A stretch of 64,000 nucleotides of DNA from Kribbella italica (GTDB taxonomy: Bacteria; Actinomycetota; Actinomycetes; Propionibacteriales; Kribbellaceae), in the NCBI RefSeq assembly GCF_014205135.1, contig NZ_JACHMY010000001.1, positions 2,976,001 to 3,040,000 of the forward strand. The letters are read 5' to 3'. The notes beneath the pieces were generated by a model. It was not told the DNA's origin, searched no databases, and saw only the letters and a list, made by a program, of their open reading frames with translations. This document shows, piece after piece, positions 25,274 through 33,986 of this stretch. Made by a program: the position numbers and the translations under genes. Position 1 is the first letter of the stretch, and every line of letters starts with the position of its first letter.

Positions 25274-27307
25274 TCAGCCGAAGGTTGCGGGGTCTACTTG
25301 GACTCGGAGGGGGCCGGGGAGTTTCTTGGTGCCTCGGGCGGCCAGGGCTTCTTTGAGGACGCGGGCGAGGGTGTAGGCGCGCGGCGTACGGACTACGGCG
25401 CGGACGGTTTCTTCGTCGACGTCGACCGGGCCGAGGACTTCGAGGCCTGCGGTGGGGTCGACGAGGTCGCGGACGCGGGTGATCAGGTCGGCTACGGCGT
25501 CGGCGGAGCCGACCAGTTCGGCGAGTTTGGCGGCGGGGGCCAGGCGGGCGGTGCGGCGTTCTTCCAGTTCGCGGGTTGCGTAGCCCTCGGGGCTCCAGCG
25601 GACGACGGCCTGGAGCGGCATCGCGGAGGGTTCGCCGACCATGATCACCTTGCCGCCTTCGCGGGCGGAGCGGACCATCGCGGCCGCGTTGAACCAGCGC
25701 CGGACGGCCTCCTCGGGCGCGCGCAGGTCGGGCCGGGCCAGCAGCAGCCAGGTGTCCAGGAGAAGGGCTGCCGCGTAGCCGTTCTCCGCGACGGGTTCGG
25801 CGCCGGGGGTCGTGACGACGAGCGCGGGATCGCCGGGGATCTCGTCGAGCATGCTGTCGCCGCCCGAGGTGCGGACGACGACGCCCGGGAACGCCCGGCC
25901 CAGCTCCTCCGCCGTACGCCGGGCGCCGACGACGGCCGCGCGCATCCTCGTGTCGCCGCACTCGGGGCACCGGTGGTCCGCCGCCGGGCGGCCGCAGACG
26001 GTGCAGCTCGCCGGGCCGGACGAGCCCGTACGACGCAGCGAACCGCCGCACGTCGTACAGCGCGACGGCGTCCGGCACGTCTGGCACACCAGGCTCGGCA
26101 GGTACCCCGCGCGCGGCACCTGCACGAGGACCGGCCCGGTCTTGAGCCCTTCGCGCGCGACCTCGAACGCCTGGTGCGGCAGCCGCGCGGCGCGAGCGCC
26201 GGGGTCGCGGGCGAGGTCGCGGTCCGACTCCCCCGCGATGTGGACGGCGGGCGCGGCGGCGCGGGTGACGGCGCGGTCGGCGATCAGTTCGTTGGCCCAG
26301 CCGGACTCGAGCAGCGCGGCGGTCTCGGCCGAGCGGGCGAATCCGCCGAGCAGCGCGGCGCACTTCTGGCGGTGGGCGCGGAGGAGGAGGACCTCGCGGG
26401 CGTGCGGGTACGGCGCGCGCGGTTCGGCGTACGAGTCGTCGCCGTCGTCCCAGAGCGCGACCAGGCCGAGGTCGGTGACCGGTGCGAACGCGGCCGCGCG
26501 GGTGCCGATGACGACGCGGGTGCAGCCGCGGAGGGCGGAGATGAACGCGCGATAGCGAGGGGTCGGGCCGAGGTCGGCCGAGAGCGTGACGAAGCCGTCG
26601 GGGCCGAGGACCGTCGTACAGGCCTTGGCGAGGCGCTCGAGGTCGCGGGCGTCCGGGGCGAGCAGGAGTGCGCCGCGGCCGGTCGAGGCGCAGACGGCGG
26701 CGGCTTGGGCAAACGCGAGCGCCCAGTCGGCGCCTGGGATCGCGGTCCAGATGGCGCGGGGGGCTTCGGTACGGCGTACGGCGTCGAGGAAGCCTTCGGC
26801 ATGCGGGTACGGCGACCACTCGTCGCGGGAGGTGGACTCGACCGGGCGCGTGGGCTGGTTGCAGCGGAGCGCTTCGGCCTCGACCTTCGCGAGTCTTGGC
26901 GGCACGGCCAGGCGGGTGACATCGGCCAGGACGCCGGCGTACCGGTCGGCGACGGCGCGGCAGAGATCGGCGACCTCGGGGGTGAGGACCTGCTCGGGGG
27001 AAACGACCTTGCGGATGCGCGCGAGCTTGCCGGCGTGCTCGGTCTCGGCCAGGCGTTCCAGAATGAATCCGTCGAGGTCCTTGCCCGCGAATCGCACTTT
27101 CACCCGGGCGCCCGGCTGTGCGGTCGCGGCGAGGTCTTCGGGGACGAGGTAGTCGAACGCGCGGTCCAGGTGCGGCAACGAGACGTCGACCGCGACCCGG
27201 GCGATCGGGAGGGTGTCGGTGATGTCGGCGGGGGCCTTCGTGCGGGAGCGCCGGACGGTCTCGCGCAGCAAGGTCAGCTGCTCAGGAGATTCCCCGGTCG
27301 GTGCCAC
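25274..27307 (-). CDS. priA: Primosomal protein N' (PriA), actinobacterial form without P-loop
   Basis: A 677-residue protein in the replication-restart family. The N-terminal 3' DNA-binding domain ('VAVDVSLPHLDRAFDYLVPEDL') is intact. Four zinc-ligand pairs are visible ('CQTC', 'CTTC', 'CTVC', 'CPEC' at about residues 405-450). Where Walker A should be there is 'STGRGALLLAP' and no GKT; the DExH box reads 'LWDDGDDSY'. Loss of the ATPase motifs is known for actinobacterial PriA, so it probably acts as a structural loader, not a helicase. It follows metK by 106 bases, with a terminator between. Confidence 0.93.
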   Translation of the reverse strand: MAPTGESPEQLTLLRETVRRSRTKAPADITDTLPIARVAVDVSLPHLDRAFDYLVPEDLAATAQPGARVKVRFAGKDLDGFILERLAETEHAGKLARIRKVVSPEQVLTPEVADLCRAVADRYAGVLADVTRLAVPPRLAKVEAEALRCNQPTRPVESTSRDEWSPYPHAEGFLDAVRRTEAPRAIWTAIPGADWALAFAQAAAVCASTGRGALLLAPDARDLERLAKACTTVLGPDGFVTLSADLGPTPRYRAFISALRGCTRVVIGTRAAAFAPVTDLGLVALWDDGDDSYAEPRAPYPHAREVLLLRAHRQKCAALLGGFARSAETAALLESGWANELIADRAVTRAAAPAVHIAGESDRDLARDPGARAARLPHQAFEVAREGLKTGPVLVQVPRAGYLPSLVCQTCRTPSRCTTCGGSLRRTGSSGPASCTVCGRPAADHRCPECGDTRMRAAVVGARRTAEELGRAFPGVVVRTSGGDSMLDEIPGDPALVVTTPGAEPVAENGYAAALLLDTWLLLARPDLRAPEEAVRRWFNAAAMVRSAREGGKVIMVGEPSAMPLQAVVRWSPEGYATRELEERRTARLAPAAKLAELVGSADAVADLITRVRDLVDPTAGLEVLGPVDVDEETVRAVVRTPRAYTLARVLKEALAARGTKKLPGPLRVQVDPATFG

Positions 27308-27366
27308 TCGGGAACTCTAGTCCGATCGCCGTGGAACCTGCCGGAGGCCTGTGGACAACACGACGA

Positions 27367-27398
27367 ACGCCCGCACCCCCAACCGGGGATGCGGGCGT
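27367..27398 (-). terminator. Hairpin terminator after metK
   Basis: Two 14-base arms (27367-27380 and 27385-27398) with a four-base loop. The single difference becomes a G-U pair in the minus-strand RNA. It lies 15 bases downstream of the metK stop and before priA. No strong T-run follows, as is common in high-GC actinobacteria. Confidence 0.75.
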
Positions 27399-27413
27399 CG
27401 TACGGCGTACTGA

Positions 27414-28607
27414 CTACTTCGTGGCGGCGGCCTTGAGGGCGTCGACGCGGTCGAGCTTCTCCCAGGTGAAGTCTTCGCCGGTGCGGCCGAAGTGGCCGTT
27501 GGCGGCGGTCTGGGTGTAGATCGGGCGGAGCAGGTCCAGGTCGCGGATGATCGCGGCCGGGCGGAGGTCGAAGACCTCGAGGACGGCCGTGGTGATCTTG
27601 TCGATCGCGACGGTCTCGGTGCCGAAGGTGTCGACGTAGAAGCCGACCGGAGCGGCCTTGCCGATCGCGTACGCGACCTGGCACTCGGCGCGCGAGGCCA
27701 GGCCGGCGGCGACGATGTGCTTGGCGACCCAGCGCATCGCGTACGCCGCGGAGCGGTCGACCTTCGACGGGTCCTTGCCGGAGAACGCGCCGCCACCGTG
27801 GCGGGCCATGCCGCCGTAGGTGTCGATGATGATCTTGCGGCCGGTCAGGCCGGCGTCGCCCATCGGGCCGCCGATCTCGAAGCGGCCGGTCGGGTTGACC
27901 AGCAGCTTGTAGTCCGACGAGTCGATCTCGAACTGCTCGAGGATCGGGTCGACGACGTGCTTCTTCACGTCCGGCGTCAGCATCTCGTCGAGGCTGATGT
28001 CGGCCGCGTGCTGGCTGGAGACCACGACGGTGTCGATCCGGACCGCCTTGTCACCGTCGTACTCGACCGTGACCTGGGTCTTGCCGTCGGGACGCAGGTA
28101 GGCCATCGTGCCGTCCTTGCGGACCGCGGACAGCCGCTCGGACAGCCGGTGCGCGATGGTGATCGGCAGCGGCATCAGCTCGGGGGTCTCGTTCGACGCG
28201 TAGCCGAACATCAGGCCCTGGTCGCCGGCGCCCTGCAGGTCCAGCGCGTCGACCGAGGCGTCCGCGCGGGTCTCGTACGCCGTGTTGACGCCCTGCGCGA
28301 TGTCGGGCGACTGGCTGCCGATGGCGACCTGCACGCCGCAGGACGCGCCGTCGAAGCCCTTCAGCGACGAGTCGTAACCGATCTCGAGGATCCGGTTGCG
28401 GACGATCCCGGGGATGTCCACGTACGCCGACGTGGTGACCTCGCCGGCCACGACCACCAGTCCGGTCGTGATCAGGGTCTCCACCGCGACGCGGCTCTTC
28501 GGGTCCTCGGCCAGAAGGGCGTCGAGGATGGAGTCGCTGATCTGGTCAGCGATCTTGTCCGGGTGACCTTCCGTCACCGACTCGGACGTGAAAAGGCGCC
28601 GTGCCAC
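27414..28607 (-). CDS. metK: S-adenosylmethionine synthetase
   Basis: A 397-residue enzyme making SAM from methionine and ATP. Conserved motifs are '[20 protein letters not shown]' in the N-terminal domain, the phosphate-binding '[12 protein letters not shown]' near 117, and '[19 protein letters not shown]' near 275. GTG start at 28607. Upstream, on the same strand, is a compact folded leader (28624-28703) and then the HxlR gene. In related genomes metK follows coaBC; here 9 kb of accessory genes lie between. Confidence 0.97.
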   Translation of the reverse strand: MARRLFTSESVTEGHPDKIADQISDSILDALLAEDPKSRVAVETLITTGLVVVAGEVTTSAYVDIPGIVRNRILEIGYDSSLKGFDGASCGVQVAIGSQSPDIAQGVNTAYETRADASVDALDLQGAGDQGLMFGYASNETPELMPLPITIAHRLSERLSAVRKDGTMAYLRPDGKTQVTVEYDGDKAVRIDTVVVSSQHAADISLDEMLTPDVKKHVVDPILEQFEIDSSDYKLLVNPTGRFEIGGPMGDAGLTGRKIIIDTYGGMARHGGGAFSGKDPSKVDRSAAYAMRWVAKHIVAAGLASRAECQVAYAIGKAAPVGFYVDTFGTETVAIDKITTAVLEVFDLRPAAIIRDLDLLRPIYTQTAANGHFGRTGEDFTWEKLDRVDALKAAATK

Positions 28608-28623
28608 GGTTCTCCCTCAGGGT

Positions 28624-28703
28624 TGCTGGTGTCCACACGGCGGAGCCTGAGCCCCGCCCCACATGCACCGCCTCCGGCGATGCTTCTCGGCAGTATGCCA
28701 GCA
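28624..28703 (-). promoter_or_regulatory. Possible structured leader (three-way junction) before metK
   Basis: Three nested stems can be drawn: P1 'tgctgg' (28624-28629) with 'ccagca' (28698-28703); P2 28665-28672 with 28676-28683 (eight pairs, three-base loop); P3 28639-28646 with 28651-28658 (eight pairs including one G-U, four-base loop). The 3' end of P1 is 17 bases from the metK start, right before the ribosome site 'GAGGGAG'. Three-way junctions just before metK are known for SAM-III/SAM-VI-type riboswitches; I do not recognise the conserved core here, so the class is open. Confidence 0.4.
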
Positions 28704-28808
28704 GTTCGGGCCGGGGGAAGAGCCGAACACCGGAATCATCCACTTCGTGGGACTCGTGTCTCACATCGCGGCCACGGCCGCCTGAACGAGCGCCCTGAGG
28801 CGAACGTT

Positions 28809-29147
28809 TCAACCACGCGTCTCGGCCGCCCAGCGCTCGGACCAGGCCAGCAAGGGCTTGAGCGAACGGGACAGATCGCGACCGGTCGCGGTGAGTTGGT
28901 GGGCCTTCGACTCGTCCTGCCAGAGCAGCCCGGCCTCCCTCAGCTCAGCCAGTCGCGCGCTCAGCACCGTCGGCGACACGTCGTCGCACCGCTCCTGCAG
29001 GGCACGGAACCCGACCGGACCGTCGCGCAGTTCCCAGAGCACCCGCAACGCCCACCGTCGGCCGAGCAGGTCGAACGCGGCCATGATCGGCCGCCCGGTC
29101 TGCGAACCGCGTACCGGGCGTCCGGGCACCGGCGTACCAGCCGCCAT
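28809..29147 (-). CDS. HxlR-family transcriptional regulator
   Basis: A 112-residue winged-helix protein: 'AFDLLGRRWALRVLWELRDGPVGF', broken by the turn, then 'VSPTVLSARLAELREAGLLWQ'. Unlike many HxlR proteins it has no N-terminal sensing Cys at the usual place; the only Cys is in 'QERCDDV'. Divergent from a carboxymuconolactone decarboxylase-like gene with a perfect palindrome between, so it probably controls that gene. Its stop points toward metK, with the metK leader in the 200 bases between. Confidence 0.9.
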   Translation of the reverse strand: MAAGTPVPGRPVRGSQTGRPIMAAFDLLGRRWALRVLWELRDGPVGFRALQERCDDVSPTVLSARLAELREAGLLWQDESKAHQLTATGRDLSRSLKPLLAWSERWAAETRG

Positions 29148-29190
29148 CGTCGGCCTCCTTGGCCTGCAGGGGTCTTGCGCTATCGATTCA

Positions 29191-29208
29191 GTAGCATCAT
29201 AGTGCTAC
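29191..29208. promoter_or_regulatory. Operator palindrome GTAGCA-N6-TGCTAC
   Basis: A perfect six-base inverted repeat in the 91-base gap between the divergent HxlR and CMD genes; a further half-site 'CCGTAGC' follows at about 29214. Probably bound by the adjacent HxlR protein. Confidence 0.65.
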
Positions 29209-29238
29209 GTATTCCGTAGCGCCAGTTGAGGAGGCCGC

Positions 29239-29799
29239 ATGTCCGCCCGTCTACGACCGGTCGAACCGCCTTATCCAGAACGGATCCAGACCCTGCTCGG
29301 CAAGCTGATGCCACCTGGTTCGCCGTACGAGCCGTTGCTGCTGTTCCGCGTGCTGGCGTTGCACCCGGAGCTGGCCGACCGTGCCCGGCCGATGGCGTCG
29401 GGCCTGCTGAACAAGGGATTGCTGCCCGCGCGCGACCGGGAACTGGTGATCTCGCGGGCCACCGCGCGCGCCGGCGCGGAGTACGAGTGGGGCGTGCACG
29501 TGGTGGTCTTCGGGCCGGTGGTCGGGCTGGATCGGGAGGTCTTCGACGCCGTTGCGTCTGGCGAGGCGTGGCCTGATCCGGTGCTCATGACGGCGGTCGA
29601 CGAGCTGCACGACGAGGCGACCTGGAGTACGGCGACCTGGACTGCCGTGCGGGAGCGGTACGACGACGCGCAGGTGGTCGAGCTGCTGCTCCTGGCGGGT
29701 TGGTACCGGACGTTGTCGACGGTGATCAACGCGTTGGAGCTCCCGCTGGAGAGCTGGGGAGCGCGCTCTCGGGCGTTCACGCGTGCGGGCCGACGGTGA
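29239..29799 (+). CDS. Carboxymuconolactone decarboxylase-family protein (AhpD-like)
   Basis: A 186-residue all-helical protein. The typical N-terminus 'PPYPERIQTLLGKLMPPG' is followed by 'FRVLALHPELADRARPMAS' and 'ARDRELVISRATARAGAEYEWGVHVVV'. In AhpD-type enzymes the last stretch carries Cys-x-x-Cys-His; here the Cys are absent (Glu-Tyr-Glu-Trp-Gly-Val-His), so peroxidase activity is unlikely and the role is unknown. 'TTGAGGAGG' precedes the ATG. Divergent from the HxlR gene. The last 23 bases overlap the convergent AlkZ-like gene. Confidence 0.88.
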   Translation: MSARLRPVEPPYPERIQTLLGKLMPPGSPYEPLLLFRVLALHPELADRARPMASGLLNKGLLPARDRELVISRATARAGAEYEWGVHVVVFGPVVGLDREVFDAVASGEAWPDPVLMTAVDELHDEATWSTATWTAVRERYDDAQVVELLLLAGWYRTLSTVINALELPLESWGARSRAFTRAGRR

Positions 29800-30925
29800 T
29801 CTTGTCGAGGGTGAGTGTCGGGCGGGCGTTGACGATCTCGGCGAGTCGATCCACTGCGTTGCCGAGGGCACGGAGTTGGGCCGGTTTCAACGGGCGCAGG
29901 GGTTCGACGGTGACCTGGAGCTTCCGGCCGGAGAGGCGCTGGTGCCACACGCCCGCGACGACGCCGTCGACGAGGAGCACCGGATAGTTGCCGGCCTGGC
30001 CGCCGGCGAGGGCCCGGGTTGAGGCCTCGCCGGGGAAGACGAGCTCCCGCGGATGGCTTCCGACGGCGTACGCGTCGAAGTACGGGAGCAGGCGTACGCC
30101 GCGCACCGGGTCCTCGGGGAAGTCGGTGTCCCCCTCGATCACCCAGGCGGGCCGGCCGTCGAGCTCGACCTGCTCGAGGCCGTCCTGGTCGAAGAGTTCG
30201 GTGATGAACGCGGGCGAGGTGCTGAGCCATTTCGCGAACTGCTGCGGCGTCGCCGGCCCGTAGGAGTGGAGGTAGCGCCGGAGAAGTTCGGGGAGCGCTC
30301 TCTCACCGTTCTCGGGCTGGAACGGCGGGGTGAAGCGATGCGGATTGGTGTACGTCGTCTTGCGGCCGCGGTTCGGGCCGTAGCAGAGCACGCCCGCGGT
30401 CGCAGCCGCCGGAATCACCTGACGCCAGCGCGGCCAGTACTCCTGGAACGCCGGCATCACCAGCTCCCCCGCCCACGGACCGGTCCGCGCGACCACCTCG
30501 TCGGTCAGTTCGTCGACGGTGAGATCGTCCTCGGAGAGCGCTCCCCCGACGGCCTCGATCACCTCGGCCGTCTGCTCCGGCGTCATCCGCATCTCAGGAG
30601 TCCCCACAGCGCCCGACCGCGGCAACGCGGAGAGCGCTCCCGTCCACAGCGGCAGGTCCTCGGTCGGCAGCAGGTGCACGGTCCCGCGCGGGCCGAAGGT
30701 CTTCACCAGAGAGCGCTCTTCCCAGAGCGCCTGCTGCACCTCGGTCCGCGTCGCCTTCTCTAACCGGAGTGCCACGGAGATCTCCGCCGCCGACAACACC
30801 TGCGCGTGCGCACCGGACATCGCCCGTACGACGTCGACCGGGCCCAGATTCGCGCCCGCAGTACCGGCGTCCAAGTGATGCCGCCGCATCCGTCGCGCGA
30901 CAACGGCGGGCCAGGTGATCTTCAT
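29777..30925 (-). CDS. Winged-helix DNA-binding protein of the AlkZ/YcaQ (HTH_42) family
   Basis: A 382-residue protein of the HTH_42 superfamily, which includes AlkZ and YcaQ, DNA glycosylases that unhook interstrand crosslinks and remove alkylated bases. The family body is visible as 'LRLEKATRTEVQQAL', 'RGTVHLLPTEDLPLW' and 'VRLLPYFDAYAVGSHPR'. At the catalytic position near residue 40 it has 'HAQ', the (Q/H)-x-Q form, not the Q-x-D of YcaQ. ATG 30925. It stands alone between the CMD gene and the ACC deaminase gene. Activity on crosslinks is inferred from the family only. Confidence 0.82.
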   Translation of the reverse strand: MKITWPAVVARRMRRHHLDAGTAGANLGPVDVVRAMSGAHAQVLSAAEISVALRLEKATRTEVQQALWEERSLVKTFGPRGTVHLLPTEDLPLWTGALSALPRSGAVGTPEMRMTPEQTAEVIEAVGGALSEDDLTVDELTDEVVARTGPWAGELVMPAFQEYWPRWRQVIPAAATAGVLCYGPNRGRKTTYTNPHRFTPPFQPENGERALPELLRRYLHSYGPATPQQFAKWLSTSPAFITELFDQDGLEQVELDGRPAWVIEGDTDFPEDPVRGVRLLPYFDAYAVGSHPRELVFPGEASTRALAGGQAGNYPVLLVDGVVAGVWHQRLSGRKLQVTVEPLRPLKPAQLRALGNAVDRLAEIVNARPTLTLDKITVGPHA

Positions 30926-30962
30926 GCGGTCAGACTATGAGCAGTAGCGGTCGCAGCCTGAC

Positions 30963-31970
30963 CTACTGGAACAGCCCGCTGTACGCGTTGAGCGCCGGCT
31001 GCCCGCCGAGATGCGCGTACAGCACGTTCGAGTCCTTCGGGATCTCGCCGGACCGTACCAACTCGATCAGCCCCGCCATCGACTTCCCCTCGTACACGGG
31101 ATCGATGATCATCGCCTCAAGCCGCCCGCTCAGCCGGATCGCATCCATCGTCGACTCGACCGGGATCCCGTACTTCTCCCCCGCCCACCCCTCCAGCACC
31201 GTGATCTCGTCGTCGCGCAGCTCCCGCCCGAGCCCGATCAGCTCCGCGGTGGCGCGCGCGATCTTCGCGACCTGCGCCCGCGTCTCGTCGAGCTTGGCCG
31301 ACGCGTCGATCCCGAGCACCCGGCGCGGCCGGTCCTGCCCGGCGAACCCGGCGATCATCCCGGCGTGCGTGCTGCCGGTGACGCTGCAGACGACGATCGT
31401 GTCGAAGAAGACGCCGAGTTCGCGCTCCTGCGCCGCGACCTCGTCGGCCCAGTTCGCGAACCCGAGCCCGCCGAGCCGGTGGTCCGAAGCACCGGCGGGG
31501 ATCGCGTACGGCGTACCGCCTGCTGCCCGGACGTCGTCCAGCACCTGCTGCCAGCTCTCCTTGAACCCGATCCCGAACCCGGCGCGGACCAGCCGCACGT
31601 CGGCGCCCATGATCCGCGAGAGCAGGATGTTGCCGACCTTGTCGTTGACCGGGTCCGGCCAGTCGACCCAGCTCTCTTGGACCAGCACGGCTTTCAGGCC
31701 CGACTTCGCGGCCGCGGCGGCGACCTGGCGGGTGTGGTTCGACTGGATGCCGCCGATGCTCACCAACGTGTCGGCGCCCTGGGCGAGTGCTTCCGGGAGC
31801 AGGTACTCGAGCTTGCGCGTCTTGTTGCCGCCGTACGCCAGACCGCTGTTGACGTCCTCCCGCTTGGCCCAGATCCGCGCGCCGCCGAGGTGCGCGGTGA
31901 GCCGGTCGAGCGGGTGCACCGGGCTCGGGCCGAAGAGCAACGGGTAGCGATCGAAATCGGTGATTGGCAT
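30963..31970 (-). CDS. acdS: 1-aminocyclopropane-1-carboxylate deaminase
   Basis: A 335-residue PLP enzyme splitting the ethylene precursor ACC into 2-oxobutanoate and ammonia. The PLP lysine lies in '[12 protein letters not shown]' near residue 51, with '[13 protein letters not shown]' following. The residues that separate ACC deaminase from D-cysteine desulfhydrase are of the deaminase kind: Glu in 'DPVYEGKSM' and Leu in '[13 protein letters not shown]'. Such enzymes let plant-associated bacteria lower plant ethylene. The ATG at 31970 overlaps a perfect 14-base palindrome. The adjacent regulator is a WYL protein, not the Lrp-type AcdR of proteobacteria. Confidence 0.93.
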   Translation of the reverse strand: MPITDFDRYPLLFGPSPVHPLDRLTAHLGGARIWAKREDVNSGLAYGGNKTRKLEYLLPEALAQGADTLVSIGGIQSNHTRQVAAAAAKSGLKAVLVQESWVDWPDPVNDKVGNILLSRIMGADVRLVRAGFGIGFKESWQQVLDDVRAAGGTPYAIPAGASDHRLGGLGFANWADEVAAQERELGVFFDTIVVCSVTGSTHAGMIAGFAGQDRPRRVLGIDASAKLDETRAQVAKIARATAELIGLGRELRDDEITVLEGWAGEKYGIPVESTMDAIRLSGRLEAMIIDPVYEGKSMAGLIELVRSGEIPKDSNVLYAHLGGQPALNAYSGLFQ

Positions 31971-31983
31971 GCAATATATTGCA
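31970..31983. promoter_or_regulatory. Perfect palindrome TGCAATATATTGCA at the acdS start
   Basis: A 14-base perfect palindrome whose first base is the A of the acdS start codon complement. Its AT-rich centre stands out from the surrounding GC-rich DNA. GntR-type regulators bind sites of this form, but none is adjacent. Confidence 0.6.
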
Positions 31984-32012
31984 CACTGCAAACACTGGCC
32001 TGTCCAGTGCTG

Positions 32013-32951
32013 TCAGATGTGAGCTGCGGCAACCTGGTCCGCGGCCCGGCGTACGGCGGCCGCCAAATCCGGCGGCGCGAGCGCGACCGCGTCGCCGCCT
32101 TGGGCGAGCACGGCCGCGCACGCCTCGGCGGCGTTCTCCAGGTCGGTCTCGACGACGAACCAGCCGTCCCCGTCGTCCGTCACCGGAGCCGTCGGACGAA
32201 AGCGCCGAAGAGCGGTCCCTCGCACCCGCAGCACGATCGGGTACGACGGCCGGCTGGCCCGGAACTGCGCCTGCGCCTCCGCCCAGTACGCCGTCAACTC
32301 GAACCCGCCCGGCCGCCTGAACGTCTCCTCGGTCAGGTCGACCAGACCGATCCGGCTCAGCCGGTACGTACGAAGAGCCCCGTCCGCCCGGGCCGCCACC
32401 AGGTACCAGGTCCTGCTCTTGGCCACCAACCCCAGCGGCGCGACCACGAAGGGCTCGGCCGGATCCCTGTAGGTGATCGCGATCAGCCGTTCCTCCCAGA
32501 TCGCCTGCCGGCACAGGTCGAGCCATCGCGGCGTCTCCCGCCGGTCGTCCCACCCGGCGTGATCGATCAGCAGCCGCTGCCGCGCGAACTCCGCATCGCG
32601 CCGCGCCGGATCGGGCAGCGCCGCGATCAGCTTGGCGATCGCCTGATCACTCGACGCATCGACGCCCAGATCCGCAAGCACATGCGCCGTCGCGCCGACG
32701 AACACCGACATCACCTCGGACGGCGTGAGCCCGGTCAGGCGAGTGCGGTAGTCCGGCAGCAGCGCCCATCCACCACCCCGTCCGCGCACGGAGTACACCG
32801 GCACACCCGCGAGGCTCAGCGCGTCCAGATCACGCTGAACGGTCCGCGGCGACACCTCCAGGTGCTGCGCCAGCTCCGCCACGGTCGATCGACCGCGCGT
32901 CTGCAGACGCAGCAGGAGCCGCAGCAACCGTTCCGCACGCATGTCAGGCAT
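32013..32951 (-). CDS. WYL-domain transcriptional regulator
   Basis: About 312 residues. An N-terminal HTH_11 winged helix ('RLLRLLLRLQTRGRSTVAELAQ', broken at the turn, then 'VSPRTVQRDLDALS') is followed by a WYL domain ('AITYRDPAEPFVVAPLGLVAKSRTWYLVA') and a C-terminal WCX extension. WYL proteins sense small ligands or nucleic acids. Start ATG 32951 or 32942; no ribosome site decides. Divergent from the ABC exporter operon across 54 bases, so it probably controls that operon. Confidence 0.9.
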   Translation of the reverse strand: MPDMRAERLLRLLLRLQTRGRSTVAELAQHLEVSPRTVQRDLDALSLAGVPVYSVRGRGGGWALLPDYRTRLTGLTPSEVMSVFVGATAHVLADLGVDASSDQAIAKLIAALPDPARRDAEFARQRLLIDHAGWDDRRETPRWLDLCRQAIWEERLIAITYRDPAEPFVVAPLGLVAKSRTWYLVAARADGALRTYRLSRIGLVDLTEETFRRPGGFELTAYWAEAQAQFRASRPSYPIVLRVRGTALRRFRPTAPVTDDGDGWFVVETDLENAAEACAAVLAQGGDAVALAPPDLAAAVRRAADQVAAAHI

Positions 32952-33005
32952 GATCGCAGGAAAACAAGCCAACAGGTGGCGTCTTTTCTTCCTACGGTCC
33001 TTCTC

Positions 33006-33986
33006 ATGACAGCTGTCGTGGTCGAAGACCTCTGCATGACCTACCGCGCGCCGGTCCGCGGATCCGGCTGGAAGGCGACGCTCGGCTCGGTGTTCAACCG
33101 CCAGTACAAGGACGTTCCCGCCGTCCAGAACATCTCGTTCGGCCTGAGCCCCGGCGAGGTCGTCGGCTTCATCGGCCCGAACGGCGCCGGCAAGACGACC
33201 ACGATGAAGATCCTCTCCGGCCTGCTGCACGCGACGTCCGGTCAGGTCCGCGTCCTCGGCCACTCCCCCTGGCAACGCCGGACCGACTTCCTCCGCCGGA
33301 TCGCGTTCATCCGCGGCAGCCAGCCGGTGGGCGGTCCGCAGGAACTCACCGTGCTCGACACCCTCCAGTACCAACGCCTGCTGTACGAGGTGCCGTTGAC
33401 GCAGTACGAGGAGAACCTCGACGAGCTGACCGAGATGCTCGACCTCGGCGAGCTGCTGGAGCGCCAGCTCAGAGCCCTGAGCCTCGGCGAGAAGATGCGC
33501 GCCGGCCTCGCGCTCTCGCTGCTCTACCGCCCGGAGGTGATGTTCCTCGACGAGCCGACCCTCGGCCTCGACGTCACCGGCGCGACCACGATGCGCCGCT
33601 TCGTCGCCCAGTACGCCGAGCAGACCGGCGCGACCGTCCTCCTGACCAGCCACTACATGGCCGACGTCTCCACGCTCTGCCCACGGCTCGTTCTGATCGA
33701 CAAGGGCACGATCCGGTACGACGGCAAGCTCGACGAGCTCGCCGCCAAGCTCTCGCCGTACAAGCTGCTCCGGATCACCGCGCCCGGCGCCGACGAACAA
33801 CGCCTGCGCGCGGCCGGCGAACTGGTCGAGCACGCGGACGGGACGTGGGTGATCCGCGTCCCGCGCGCGGAGGTCGCCCGGACGACCGCTGCCTTGCTCA
33901 CCGACCTCGACGTCGCGGACCTGTCGGTCGAAGAGGCGCCGCTCGAGGTCGTCATCGACCAGGCCTACCGGGAGGGTGTCGAATGA
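33006..33986 (+). CDS. ABC transporter ATP-binding protein (NatA-like)
   Basis: A 326-residue ATPase. It opens with the long loop 'TYRAPVRGSGWKATLGSVFNRQY' typical of the COG4586 exporters. Walker A 'GPNGAGKTT' lies near 57, the signature variant 'LSLGEKMRAG' near 160 and Walker B 'VMFLDEPTLGLD' near 178. First gene of a three-gene unit with two different ABC-2 permeases, overlapping the next by four bases. The substrate is unknown. WYL regulators flank the operon on both sides. Confidence 0.92.
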   Translation: MTAVVVEDLCMTYRAPVRGSGWKATLGSVFNRQYKDVPAVQNISFGLSPGEVVGFIGPNGAGKTTTMKILSGLLHATSGQVRVLGHSPWQRRTDFLRRIAFIRGSQPVGGPQELTVLDTLQYQRLLYEVPLTQYEENLDELTEMLDLGELLERQLRALSLGEKMRAGLALSLLYRPEVMFLDEPTLGLDVTGATTMRRFVAQYAEQTGATVLLTSHYMADVSTLCPRLVLIDKGTIRYDGKLDELAAKLSPYKLLRITAPGADEQRLRAAGELVEHADGTWVIRVPRAEVARTTAALLTDLDVADLSVEEAPLEVVIDQAYREGVE

